Positions 9,769-18,102 of a DNA stretch of 64,000 bases are shown in pieces. Below the pieces are notes generated by a model. It saw only the letters and a program-made list of their open reading frames with translations. It was not told the origin of the DNA and made no database searches. The stretch comes from Candidatus Neomarinimicrobiota bacterium (GTDB taxonomy: Bacteria; Fidelibacterota; JAANXI01). Position 1 is the stretch's first letter. Every line of letters starts with the position of its first letter. The translations under genes and the position numbers were made by a program. The stretch is from NCBI GenBank assembly GCA_021734025.1, contig JAIPJS010000003.1, forward strand, positions 218,332-282,331. Direction: 5' to 3'.

Positions 9769-11295
9769 TTATTGTCCTTCTTCAATCGGATTTGTGGTTT
9801 TATCAACAAATGGTACCATACCAAGTGCCTGATCATATCTGGCTTTGGCGCGCAGATAATTAAAGACCATCACGGCATAATTGAGCTCGGCTTCCCGGTA
9901 TTGGATCTCGGCGTTGGTTACGTCGAGCTGGCTCCCGATCCCCTGATCGAGGCGGGTATTGGCTATTTCATATCCGCGCCGGGCCTGCCGAAGGGCCTTT
10001 ATCCGGGCTTCTTCGGTTTCAAGCGCCTGCCGGATGGATTCCCTGGCAGACTGGATTTCGTTTTTCGCGGCACGCCTGGCGTTTTCCCGCTGCAGCGCGA
10101 TTTCTTTTTCCTGGATCTGCGCTCGCTGCACGGCAGTATGTCTTTGCATTCCCTGGAAAAGGGGGAGGCTGAAGCTCAGGGAGATCGCCTGGGAACGGGC
10201 TCGCTGCCTGTCCGAGGCGAAAAAGTTGGGATCGCCACGCTCAGAAGCATTCCAACGCAATTGATACGATGCCGAGAGTGAAGGGAAGTACCGGCTACGG
10301 GCCGCAAGTAGTTGGCGATCGGTGAGTTCATCTCTGGCATCCAGGATGCGTAAATCTCCCCGAAGGTCAAACGCTTTTTCTGTCAATCCAATGGACGGAT
10401 CCAAAACCAACGGGGTCATTGTATCCAGTGATTTCAGACTCGCATTGACGGAATCCGCCGACGACCGATCAGAAAGGTTATACTCCCTAAGGTTGCCCTC
10501 CACCCTGAAGTCAAACTCCAGGGGTAATCCCATGGTGATTTTCAACTCACGATAGGCTTTGGACACCGCGTACTCCGCCTGGGTGAGTTGCGGGCGCTGA
10601 TTGCTTAACTGTACTTCGACCCGGAGTACGTCATATTCGTCCAGCAGCCCTGCGCGCTGCCTGGCTTGGTTTTCCTTCAGGTTCTTCTCGAGGCGCCTGA
10701 TGGAGGCCTGCTGGAGGGAGAGACGTTCTTCGGCAATCAATACATTATAATATGCAATTCTGGTCTGGGTGACGATTTGCTGGGAGGTCGCCCGGTAATT
10801 CTCTGATTGCACCAACTTGTACACCGCCGAACTGCTGATCCCTACCAGCGCCTGGCCGCTGAAAAGGGTCTGATTTATGGTAATGCCTCCGGACCAGTTA
10901 TTGTCCGTGCCGAACTGTACCGGCACCAGTTGTCCGGCTGGGGCGGAGGGATCGAACACCCGGGCGGGGATAAAATTAACCGGGATCTCCATATTTCTGG
11001 TATAACTCATATCGGAGGAGATACTGGGCATCACTTCACCCCAGGCGGAAAGTACCTGCTGATCGGCATCTTTCACTGAAAGTAATGCCTGTTTCATCTG
11101 GGTATTATTTGCCAGAGCGATTTCCACTGCCTGCTTGACCGTAACTATCCTGTCTTGGCCGTTGTCCTCAAGGTCGACTGGTATTGCCGCTGAATCCGCC
11201 CGTTGGGCAATGCCAACTTTGGCCGTGAAAAGAACAGCGGATAATACTGTCGCAGCGATAAAAATGGTTCGGGTTATTTTTTCTGGATTATTCAT
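9769..11295 (-). CDS. TolC-family outer membrane efflux channel
   Basis: This 508-residue outer-membrane factor has a signal peptide (hydrophobic stretch about residues 11-30, ending at IAQ). It carries the two-fold TolC pattern of long heptad-rich helices: VTVKQAVEIALANNTQ near 52-67 opens the first repeat, and a second begins near LRILDARDELTDRQLLAA. The C-terminal part with LDQGIGSQLDVTNAEIQYREA is the standard TolC signature. It sits between tetR and the adaptor and ends two bases before the adaptor start. It would form the trans-periplasmic exit duct of the pump. Confidence 0.93.
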   Translation of the reverse strand: MNNPEKITRTIFIAATVLSAVLFTAKVGIAQRADSAAIPVDLEDNGQDRIVTVKQAVEIALANNTQMKQALLSVKDADQQVLSAWGEVMPSISSDMSYTRNMEIPVNFIPARVFDPSAPAGQLVPVQFGTDNNWSGGITINQTLFSGQALVGISSSAVYKLVQSENYRATSQQIVTQTRIAYYNVLIAEERLSLQQASIRRLEKNLKENQARQRAGLLDEYDVLRVEVQLSNQRPQLTQAEYAVSKAYRELKITMGLPLEFDFRVEGNLREYNLSDRSSADSVNASLKSLDTMTPLVLDPSIGLTEKAFDLRGDLRILDARDELTDRQLLAARSRYFPSLSASYQLRWNASERGDPNFFASDRQRARSQAISLSFSLPLFQGMQRHTAVQRAQIQEKEIALQRENARRAAKNEIQSARESIRQALETEEARIKALRQARRGYEIANTRLDQGIGSQLDVTNAEIQYREAELNYAVMVFNYLRAKARYDQALGMVPFVDKTTNPIEEGQ

Positions 11296-11307
11296 ATTGT
11301 TTGAACA

Positions 11308-11970
11308 CTAGTTATTGTTGTTTTGGTTTTGTATGCCGCGTAAAAAAATACTGATAAAATCGTTAAACATTGGCTCGACCTCTAAGTCTTCGTTCTCGAA
11401 GATCCGGTCATTTTCTGCATCGGAATGATAGTAAAAAAGTTGCATGATCCCCCTGAGGCTACCCCAAAATTGAAGAGCAAGCCGTTCCGGCTGATATGCG
11501 CTGTTGATGGTGCCGTCCTGAATCCCGATCTGGAATGCCCGCACTGCGAAGGTGAACGCCTTTTTACCCATGTTTTCGCACTTATTTGCCATTTTACTTG
11601 ACTGGTTCACAAGGATGTCCGAGTTCTCATGATACATAAAGGTGTGAAAATAGTCAGGATATTCCCGGACGAAGCGGAGATATACCTCACCGAGGCGCTT
11701 TACCATCTTAAGTCCGGTACGATCTTCCGCAATAACGGATGCAAACTGTTCAGTCAGGATCGTCAATCCCCGATTATTGATGGCCAGATACAGATCAGTC
11801 TTGTCATTGAAATAGTAATACAGGGTACCTTTGCTGAATTCCGCCTTTTCGGCAATCTCATCCATCGTTGCATGCTCAATACCCTTGGAGAAAATGACCT
11901 CTTCAGCGGCATCCAGCAGAGCATTTCGTCGTAATTCTTTTTCCCGGGATTTACGTGCTTTGGTATTCAT
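11308..11970 (-). CDS. TetR/AcrR-family regulator of the efflux operon
   Basis: This 220-residue repressor-like protein has an N-terminal TetR helix-turn-helix at about 15-62 (DAAEEVIFSKGIEHATMDEI, then FSKGTLYYYFNDKTDLYLAI). The ligand-binding part is unconserved, as usual. It is the first gene of the efflux operon, 12 bases before the tolC-like gene, so it probably controls its own operon. A 17-base palindrome 23 bases upstream of its start (11994-12010) is the obvious operator candidate. The C-terminus ends in a run of Asn. The inducing ligand is not predictable. Confidence 0.9.
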   Translation of the reverse strand: MNTKARKSREKELRRNALLDAAEEVIFSKGIEHATMDEIAEKAEFSKGTLYYYFNDKTDLYLAINNRGLTILTEQFASVIAEDRTGLKMVKRLGEVYLRFVREYPDYFHTFMYHENSDILVNQSSKMANKCENMGKKAFTFAVRAFQIGIQDGTINSAYQPERLALQFWGSLRGIMQLFYYHSDAENDRIFENEDLEVEPMFNDFISIFLRGIQNQNNNN

Positions 11971-11993
11971 GGTTTCATTTTTTTATCCTGAAG

Positions 11994-12010
11994 TTTGACT
12001 CCCAGTCAAA
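11994..12010 (-). promoter_or_regulatory. candidate TetR operator overlapping a promoter
   Basis: TTTGACT and AGTCAAA form a perfect 7-base inverted repeat with a CCC spacer. Read on the minus strand, its TTGACT could serve as a -35 box, and 17 bases later ATAAAA could be the -10, so a bound TetR protein would block the efflux promoter. An adjacent ATTTGACCG at 12011-12019 resembles a further half-site. No binding data; this is inferred from symmetry and position. Confidence 0.5.
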
Positions 12011-12175
12011 ATTTGACCGTAAGTTTAAAAGGAAGGTTTTGGAACATCAAAGAAAAAATGGCTGAATAGTCTATATCACCGGAATTGATTGAAAAAACGG
12101 GCATTGGGCGGTTTCTTTATTATTTCAAGTCTGATTTTTATGTTTTTTATATAGAACGAATCTGAGAAAGCTGAT

Positions 12176-15100
12176 ATGAATAAAAGAACGTTTTTTCTCC
12201 TGATTATTCTGGCGGTCATTTCGCTTGCCTGGATAGCACCGAAATCGATTAATGCCCAGTATTTTGGCCGAAACAAGGTGCAGTATGAAGATTTCTCCTT
12301 TAAAGTTCTGAAAACCGAACACTATAAAGTCTATCATTATCCCAGCGAATCGGAGGCGGTATTTGATGCAGCACATATGCTGGAGCGCTGGTACACGCGA
12401 TATGCCGGTTTCTTTGATTATGAGATTCCCCCGTACCAACCGGTTATCCTCTATGCAAATCATGCGGATTTCCAACAAACCAATGTCATAAGCGGGCAAA
12501 TTTCCCAGGGGACTGGTGGAGTGACCGAAGGGTACCAAAACAGGATGGTAATTCCGCTGACCGGTGTGGGGAAGGACGATAATCATGTCCTGGGACACGA
12601 ATTAGTCCACGCATTTCAATATAAACTTATTGTTGCAAGTGGTAATCGGCTCTCTGATTCTCGTCGGCTGCCAACCTGGCTGGTTGAAGGAATGGCTGAG
12701 TATCTGTCCGTTGGAGGGGATAACGCCCTGACCGCAATGTGGATGCGGGACGCAGTTCTTAACGAAGATGTGCCGACCATTTCCCAGGTGATGCGGAACC
12801 GAAAGTACTTTCCGTATCGATACGGTCATGCCTTATGGGCCTATATTGCTGGCCGACTGGGCGATCCTATTGTCAAACAGCTGTTCCTTGGCGTGTTGGA
12901 AAACGGATGGAATCGCGGCATTGAACAGGTGGTCGGTATTTCGAGCGATTCGCTGTCCACAGACTGGAAACAGGCCATCCGGGAAAAATACAAGCCGCAA
13001 ATAGAGGGGCGGACGAAGCCAGATAGCACTGGCAAGCGGTTGATTACCGGCGAGGGTGGAATGAATATGGTTCCGACACTCAGTCCGGATGGAAAATATC
13101 TGGCGTATATTTCCCAGCGGGAATTATTCAGTTTGGACCTCTTCCTCGCCGATGCCGAAACGGGTGAAGTGATCCGGCAACTGACCAGTTCCAGTACCAA
13201 TGCTCACTTCGATGCACTCCGGTTTATGAATTCTGCCGGAGCCTGGTCACCTGATTCAAAAAAATTTGCCTTTGTTGTAATTAAAGATGGGGATAATGCC
13301 GTCTCGGTCGTGAACGTTCAAAACAATAAAATCCTTAAAACTATTACCTTTGATTCCATAGATGGGATTACGCATTTATCCTGGGCGCCCTCAGGAGACC
13401 AGCTTGTCATCTCGGGCACATCCGGCGGTATCAGCGATCTCTATTTACACAATTTAGATTCCGGAGAAACTACCCAGCTGACCGATACCCGGTACGCAGA
13501 AATTCAGCCCGCCTGGTCGCCTGACGGAAACTTAATCGCCTTCGCGACGGACCGTGGACCGGCAACAAATCTGGACGAATATCGGTTTAGTGATATGAAG
13601 ATCGGAATCCTGGAGATAGAAAACGGCACCGTGGAGACGCTTTCCATGGGAGAAAATGTGAAACACATTAATCCCGACTTTGGCCCGGAAGGTAACCTCT
13701 ACTTTATCGCAGATCCGGACGGCTACAGCAATATATATCGCTACGAAGTTGCGTCGGGACAGTTCTACCAAATCACGAATACTGCCACCGGTATAAGCGG
13801 TTTAACAGAACGTTCTCCTGCATTATCAGTTGCCCAAAACACCGGGAAATTAGCTTTTAATGTGTTTTCCAAGACCGATTACCAGATCCATACATTGTCC
13901 GCCGATGAAAGTCAGGGGCGAATTGCGGAAGACATATCCCGGCAGCGACTTTCAACAGTCACCTTGCCACCGGATGAATCATTAAAGGCCAGCCTTGTTG
14001 ATAATTTTCTGGCCGATCAGAAGTCCGGATTGCCAGTCACCCCCGATTTTAGTGTCAGCGACTATCAACCATCTTTACGACTTCTGCGAGCCGGGCAAAC
14101 GTCTATCGGCCTGTCCGTGGATCAGTTTGGTGCCGGAATTGGCGGTGGGGTAAACTTTGTATTTAGCGATATGCTCGGGAATCACTTGCTTGCAGTTAAT
14201 GCCCGTGCTCAGGGAACATTTAAGGACCTGGGTGGGCAGGCTATTTACCGAAATCGGGATAATCGATGGAATTGGGGCTTAGGAGTCGGTCACATCCCAT
14301 ACAAGACGAGCCAGGCTATGGAAGGGGTGGATACCGTTACCGTCAACGATGAACAGATACTGGCCAGGGAACTCACCATATTTCGCAGACGAATTTATAC
14401 CGACAGAATCAGCGGTATACTGGAATATCCGTTGTCACGAAATCGTCGCTGGGAGTTTGGAGGCGGGTACACCCGGATTAGCTATGACCTCGAAGCAGAG
14501 AGATACCTTTTGCAGGGAAATACAATTCTTTCCCGGGAGACGGAATCTCTGGAAACACCTGATCCATTAAATCTGGGGAATGTCTTTGCCGCCTTCGTAG
14601 GCGACTTTTCTTATTTCGGGTATACCGGCCCTGTCAACGGCCGGCGGTATCGGTTTGAAGTTGAGCCAAATCTCGGAACGCTCACCTATTTAACCGTGAC
14701 AGCCGATTACCGCCATTACTTCTTCTGGCAACCGTTTACTTTTGCCTTCCGGGCGTTACACTACGGCCGGTATCTTGGTGATGCCGAGAACGATCGAATG
14801 TCTCCCCTGGTTATCGGACAGGAAACCCTGGTTCGGGGGTATTCACCGTCCACGTTTAATTATGAAGATTGTCGGAGCGCCGGTGGTACCGGTGAATGTC
14901 CGGAATTTAGCCGATTGTTGGGGAGCCGTATCGGGGTGATGAACGCGGAAATTCGTGTTCCACTCTTCGGTAGCGAACGATTCGGGTTAATTGACTTCAG
15001 TTTTCTCCCAACGACACTTATTGGATTCGCCGATGCCGGTATCGCATGGAACAGTAACGAAAAACCCGTTTTGGAGATTGCTGAGCACTCTACAGAGCGT

Positions 15101-15238
15101 GTGCCGGTCTTTAGTAGTGGAGTGGGAGCACGGATTAACCTGTTCGGTTATTTAATAGGTCAGATCTATTACGCCTATCCATTTCAACGACCAGAGAAAG
15201 GAGCCCATTGGGGTTTTGTTCTCTCCCAGGGATGGTAA
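12176..15238 (+). CDS. secreted peptidase-MA-like protein with TolB-type propeller and C-terminal beta-barrel
   Basis: The protein has 1020 residues. A signal peptide (1-27, ending INA-Q) leads into a domain with the zinc-peptidase motif HELVHAFQY (141-149) and a downstream glutamate in WLVEGMAEYL (168-177), the gluzincin arrangement of peptidase-MA-like proteins. Residues about 290-560 carry repeated SPDGKYLAYISQ- and SPDGNLIAFATD-like blades of a WD40-like (PD40/TolB) propeller. The last 370 residues alternate polar and aromatic residues and end in GFVLSQGW, as in outer-membrane surface-antigen barrels. It is transcribed divergently from the efflux operon. Likely a surface-anchored protease or assembly factor; the substrate is unknown. 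Confidence 0.8.
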   Translation: MNKRTFFLLIILAVISLAWIAPKSINAQYFGRNKVQYEDFSFKVLKTEHYKVYHYPSESEAVFDAAHMLERWYTRYAGFFDYEIPPYQPVILYANHADFQQTNVISGQISQGTGGVTEGYQNRMVIPLTGVGKDDNHVLGHELVHAFQYKLIVASGNRLSDSRRLPTWLVEGMAEYLSVGGDNALTAMWMRDAVLNEDVPTISQVMRNRKYFPYRYGHALWAYIAGRLGDPIVKQLFLGVLENGWNRGIEQVVGISSDSLSTDWKQAIREKYKPQIEGRTKPDSTGKRLITGEGGMNMVPTLSPDGKYLAYISQRELFSLDLFLADAETGEVIRQLTSSSTNAHFDALRFMNSAGAWSPDSKKFAFVVIKDGDNAVSVVNVQNNKILKTITFDSIDGITHLSWAPSGDQLVISGTSGGISDLYLHNLDSGETTQLTDTRYAEIQPAWSPDGNLIAFATDRGPATNLDEYRFSDMKIGILEIENGTVETLSMGENVKHINPDFGPEGNLYFIADPDGYSNIYRYEVASGQFYQITNTATGISGLTERSPALSVAQNTGKLAFNVFSKTDYQIHTLSADESQGRIAEDISRQRLSTVTLPPDESLKASLVDNFLADQKSGLPVTPDFSVSDYQPSLRLLRAGQTSIGLSVDQFGAGIGGGVNFVFSDMLGNHLLAVNARAQGTFKDLGGQAIYRNRDNRWNWGLGVGHIPYKTSQAMEGVDTVTVNDEQILARELTIFRRRIYTDRISGILEYPLSRNRRWEFGGGYTRISYDLEAERYLLQGNTILSRETESLETPDPLNLGNVFAAFVGDFSYFGYTGPVNGRRYRFEVEPNLGTLTYLTVTADYRHYFFWQPFTFAFRALHYGRYLGDAENDRMSPLVIGQETLVRGYSPSTFNYEDCRSAGGTGECPEFSRLLGSRIGVMNAEIRVPLFGSERFGLIDFSFLPTTLIGFADAGIAWNSNEKPVLEIAEHSTERVPVFSSGVGARINLFGYLIGQIYYAYPFQRPEKGAHWGFVLSQGW

Positions 15239-15571
15239 TTCCCAGGGGGACAACGTATTGTCCTGAACCGTTTAGTCGTTGTTATAAAGTTTGAATAATA
15301 CTCTCTTAAAAGTTATTAAAATGCAGTAATCTGGATTTATTTCTTGGAAAACGCGGGGTAGTGTGCGTAATATATCCCCTGAATGAACCGAAAACAGTCT
15401 GTTATCTTGGATTTACTATTCCAGCTATTTGTCATGTGCTGACCTGTAAATTGCTTCGAAAAAAATAGGAATTTCCATATAAAAAATATAAAAAACGCCA
15501 CCGATTTTTATCTCCGATTTTTATTGAGGCAAAATTCTGTGGAACATACAAATATCAGGAGTTAATACTTT
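15239..15571. other. intergenic region before queA
   Basis: No gene is seen. There is a small hairpin (GGACAA / TTGTCC at 15248-15263) without a T-run, a direct repeat of CCGATTTTTAT at 15501-15511 and 15514-15524, and an AGGAG ribosome site at about 15556-15560 for queA. I looked for a preQ1 riboswitch ahead of queA and saw none. Confidence 0.7.
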
Positions 15572-16651
15572 ATGGCCGCTTTTAATAATGTCGATCCGGT
15601 GTTGCAGTCGGAAAAAGCCCACTCAGATGATTTTCTTTATGATTTACCGGATGACCTGATTGCCGAACATCCTGCTAATCCCAGGGATGCCAGCCAATTA
15701 ATGGTTGTACGGAGAGAAGAATCAGAAAAGGAATTTATCCGGTTCCGCGATGTCATCAAATATTTAAATCCGGGTGATGTCCTCGTGGTGAATAATTCGA
15801 AGGTCTATCCGGCCAAGTTCGATACCATCAAGGTCGAAACAGGCGATCATATCGATGTATTTCTTCTGCGTGAACTGGAGCCAGGTGTTTGGGAAGCCCA
15901 GGTTTCGCCACCGCGCAAGGTGCGTATAGGAAACACACTGGAATTCGACAAGGGCTTGCGGAGCGATATTGTTGATAATACGGTATCCAGCGGGCGGGTT
16001 ATTCAGTTTCAGAACCGGGGAGCGGATACCAATGAAATTCTCCGGGAATTGGGGAAAATGCCGCTGCCACGGTATATCAACAGGGAGCCAATACCGTCGG
16101 ATCGGGAAAAATACCAGACTATCTTTGCAAAAAAACCCGGATCGGTTGCTGTACCAGCCGGTGCGTTGCACTTTACGGAAGAACTGGTTAACGACCTGAC
16201 AGATTACGGTGTCCACATCGCCGAAATTACCGTCCACCTTGGTCTCGGCGGATACGAACGGGTAACACTGAGTGAAATCGACAAATATTCCATGAACGCC
16301 GAATATTATAACATCTCAGTAGAGAGCGCTGACATCATAAACGAGGCGAAAGACAACGGGAACAAGGTAATTGCCGTTGGCGCTTCGGTGGTCAGGGCAT
16401 TGTTGTCGTCTCACTTTAAGGGACGAAAGGTAATTCCCAAGGAAAACTGGACTGATCTGTTCGTTTTTCCTCCGTTTCACTTCCACCTTCTGGACGGAAT
16501 TATCAGTAATTTCCATCAGCCGCAGGCGCCGTCACTGCTGATGCAGAGCGCTTTCTATGGAAAAGAAAAGACCATTGAGGCATATGAGGTTGCAGTGAAG
16601 GAAAAAATGCGATTTGAGGCCTTTGGGGACGCACTAATGATACTCCGGTAA
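15572..16651 (+). CDS. queA: S-adenosylmethionine:tRNA ribosyltransferase-isomerase, divergent form
   Basis: QueA transfers and isomerises the ribosyl part of AdoMet onto preQ1 in tRNA to give epoxyqueuosine. The 359-residue length and overall order of motifs fit: YDLPDDLIAEHPANPRDASQ at the N-terminus, GDVLVVNNSKVYPAKF, MPLPRYI, then VHLGLGGY and SNFHQP. Several signature positions differ from the usual family: VPAGALHFT where APTAGLHFT is normal, VGASVVRALLSS for VGTTVVRTLES, and FPPFHF for YPGYKF. It may be a lineage-specific branch or a paralogue with altered activity. A terminator follows. No other queuosine gene is nearby. Confidence 0.8.
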   Translation: MAAFNNVDPVLQSEKAHSDDFLYDLPDDLIAEHPANPRDASQLMVVRREESEKEFIRFRDVIKYLNPGDVLVVNNSKVYPAKFDTIKVETGDHIDVFLLRELEPGVWEAQVSPPRKVRIGNTLEFDKGLRSDIVDNTVSSGRVIQFQNRGADTNEILRELGKMPLPRYINREPIPSDREKYQTIFAKKPGSVAVPAGALHFTEELVNDLTDYGVHIAEITVHLGLGGYERVTLSEIDKYSMNAEYYNISVESADIINEAKDNGNKVIAVGASVVRALLSSHFKGRKVIPKENWTDLFVFPPFHFHLLDGIISNFHQPQAPSLLMQSAFYGKEKTIEAYEVAVKEKMRFEAFGDALMILR

Positions 16652-16703
16652 TCAATAAAGCTCTTTATAATCCAGTCGCATGCCGGGAGCGCCTGGAGGA
16701 CAT

Positions 16704-16741
16704 AAACGGGGAACGATTAAAATAAGTCGGTCCCCGTTTTT
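16704..16741 (+). terminator. intrinsic terminator after queA
   Basis: AAACGGGGA (16704-16712) pairs with TCCCCGTTT (16731-16739), followed directly by more T residues. The loop is 18 bases. It is well placed to end queA transcription, 53 bases after the stop. Confidence 0.75.
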
Positions 16742-16914
16742 CTAATCGATTCATCCCTGCCAAAAGTTCAATTTTTGGTGTCAGTCTTACGCAGAATCAA
16801 ACTATACAACCAGTAGATTTGTAATTCTGTCGTGATTCGCACTAATGGAATACATCTTGTTGCAATATTAAAGAGAATTGGGCAATTATAAATAAAGCGG
16901 AAGGAGGAAGTTTT

Positions 16915-17484
16915 ATGATACGAAATAAAATTAAGAAATCCGCTTTAGTGCTTGTTGCGCTATTGGTTGCAACTGGATTATTGATTCCTACGATGTCAGC
17001 ACATCTCAATGCGCAAGTTCCGAATTCATGGGGACTAACAAGTAAAATTCCGGAGGACGCTGATCTGATACTGATGCAACAGGAAGGAGTGCCTCCGGCA
17101 GATGTCTACATAGATGCTCTACTATCCTTCAAGCGCCAAAATTATGAATTAAAACATTCGGAAAATACGTTCGATCCGGCGGAGCTGGAAGGGATTATTC
17201 TCGGGGACTCACCTCTGGTCTTTGTAGCCAAAAAACAGGTCACTGACGACCTAGCGCTGGAGATTACCGCGAATGTCCAGCCAATACCTGGTGGCGGTAA
17301 AATGCTGGCTTCAGTCAGGTATGCCGAATCTGTGGAGGCAGATGTCGGAGAATGGAAACAAGCAAAATGGACCGAAGGGAAGGCGAAAGAAGCCTTTTTC
17401 CGTGGTCTGGAAGCGTTGCGACAGACCCGATATGATGCTGTGGATTTTGAAACCGGCGTAGTAGTTACCAGAAAAGAGAAATAA
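16915..17484 (+). CDS. secreted protein of unknown function
   Basis: I do not recognise this 189-residue protein. It has a clear signal peptide (hydrophobic 10-27, likely cleavage after LNAQ near 34). A soluble region follows with the motif GDSPLVFVAKKQVTDDLALE and a C-terminal part rich in Lys/Glu (WKQAKWTEGKAKEAFFRGLE). The translation start is unusually well marked by AAGGAGG seven bases before ATG. It stands alone between two terminators, so it is its own transcription unit. Function cannot be inferred; periplasmic location is likely. Confidence 0.75.
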   Translation: MIRNKIKKSALVLVALLVATGLLIPTMSAHLNAQVPNSWGLTSKIPEDADLILMQQEGVPPADVYIDALLSFKRQNYELKHSENTFDPAELEGIILGDSPLVFVAKKQVTDDLALEITANVQPIPGGGKMLASVRYAESVEADVGEWKQAKWTEGKAKEAFFRGLEALRQTRYDAVDFETGVVVTRKEK

Positions 17485-17552
17485 TCGAGCTTTCAATTAT
17501 TCCCATCCCTACATTAAAGACTGCATTGGTTATAAGTACAATAATTAAATTG

Positions 17553-17594
17553 CAAATGCCTCTGTCCTGTGAGATGACAGGGGCATTTGTGTTT
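17553..17594 (+). terminator. intrinsic terminator after the secreted orphan
   Basis: CAAATGCC (17553-17560) pairs with GGCATTTG (17582-17589), continuing inward as CTGTC/GACAG, for about 14 base pairs around a 9-base loop. The tail is TGTTTC, only moderately T-rich. The stem strength makes termination likely. Confidence 0.65.
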
Positions 17595-17624
17595 CAATTA
17601 GCTGGCAGTTCTCAGAGTCCAAAA

Positions 17625-17655
17625 TTTGTACTTGTAAAAAAAGTTAATAATCTTT
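17625..17655 (+). promoter_or_regulatory. candidate promoter for the trp leader transcript
   Basis: TTTG (17625-17628), a 19-base spacer and TAATCTTT (17648-17655) fit the Bacteroidota-type TTTG / TAnnTTTG promoter. A transcript starting near 17662 would include the whole trp leader. A nearer promoter cannot be excluded because the resulting leader (about 440 bases) is long. Within it, a 12-codon frame (17702-17737, MSPSWITGNFE) has a strong GGGGAGGA site and one Trp codon. Confidence 0.35.
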
Positions 17656-17949
17656 TTAAACAGAATATCGAACGATAGTCGAAGTAGAGGGGAGGAACAA
17701 TATGTCACCAAGTTGGATTACGGGAAATTTTGAGTAATTCACAGGGGTATCATCCTACTTGGTTGCCGGCTCGGTTACTCGCACGAGTGAATTAATCTCG
17801 AAAGAGTAAGATATAACCGAACCCATTCCAAGAGTTGTGGAGTTATGAACTTTGAACTCGGACCAGCAGTCGCGAATACCAAAATCGAAAGGTAAGTGTC
17901 CAAAAAAGCCTTGCGGGAAAAAATTAACCAGCCTATATTCGTAACCATT

Positions 17950-18018
17950 ATGAAGACTCTATCGAAAAAATTAAACAATTATTGGTTTTGGTGGCGTTAT
18001 ATAGGGGTGAACACTTGA
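17950..18018 (+). CDS. trpL: trp operon leader peptide
   Basis: This 22-codon frame reads MKTLSKKLNN followed by YWFWWRYIGVNT and a TGA stop. It has three Trp codons at 17983-17985, 17989-17991 and 17992-17994, packed as W-F-W-W. Trp is the rarest amino acid, so three within four codons directly before trpE is a strong sign of ribosome-mediated attenuation. Its stop codon lies inside the antiterminator strand, as in classical trpL, and an intrinsic terminator follows at 18049-18085. The ATG has no clear ribosome site. A GTG at 17896, in the same frame and preceded by AAAGG, is an alternative start giving 40 codons. Shortness and context, not homology, support the call. Confidence 0.8.
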   Translation: MKTLSKKLNNYWFWWRYIGVNT

Positions 18019-18057
18019 GGTAGACGTAACCAAATAGACTTTCAACTCAACGCCCCT
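18003..18057 (+). promoter_or_regulatory. trp antiterminator (leader RNA regions 2 and 3)
   Basis: AGGGGTG (18003-18009) can pair with CGCCCCT (18051-18057), including one G-U pair. TTGAG (18015-18019) pairs with CTCAA (18046-18050). The 12 pairs have a single 5-base bulge and would prevent the terminator 18049-18080 from forming. Region 2 contains the leader stop codon, so a ribosome finishing the peptide would cover it and allow termination. A ribosome stalled at the Trp codons would leave it free. Confidence 0.7.
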
Positions 18058-18085
18058 GTTCCGAAATGAACAGGGGCGTTTTTTT
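18049..18085 (+). terminator. trp attenuator terminator
   Basis: AACGCCCCTGTT (18049-18060) and AACAGGGGCGTT (18069-18080) are perfect 12-base complements around an 8-base loop, followed by T(7) ending at 18085. It ends only 17 bases before the trpE ATG, so it cannot terminate an upstream gene without also controlling trpE. It is the 3:4 hairpin of the attenuator. Confidence 0.88.
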
Positions 18086-18102
18086 ATGTGGGATAACGGG
18101 CA

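Noticed and set aside
15248-15263. Small hairpin GGACAA/TTGTCC as terminator of the large peptidase gene
   Set aside because: Only six pairs and no T-run follow it.
15239-15571. preQ1 riboswitch ahead of queA
   Set aside because: No preQ1-type aptamer consensus or pseudoknot-forming A-rich tail could be found.
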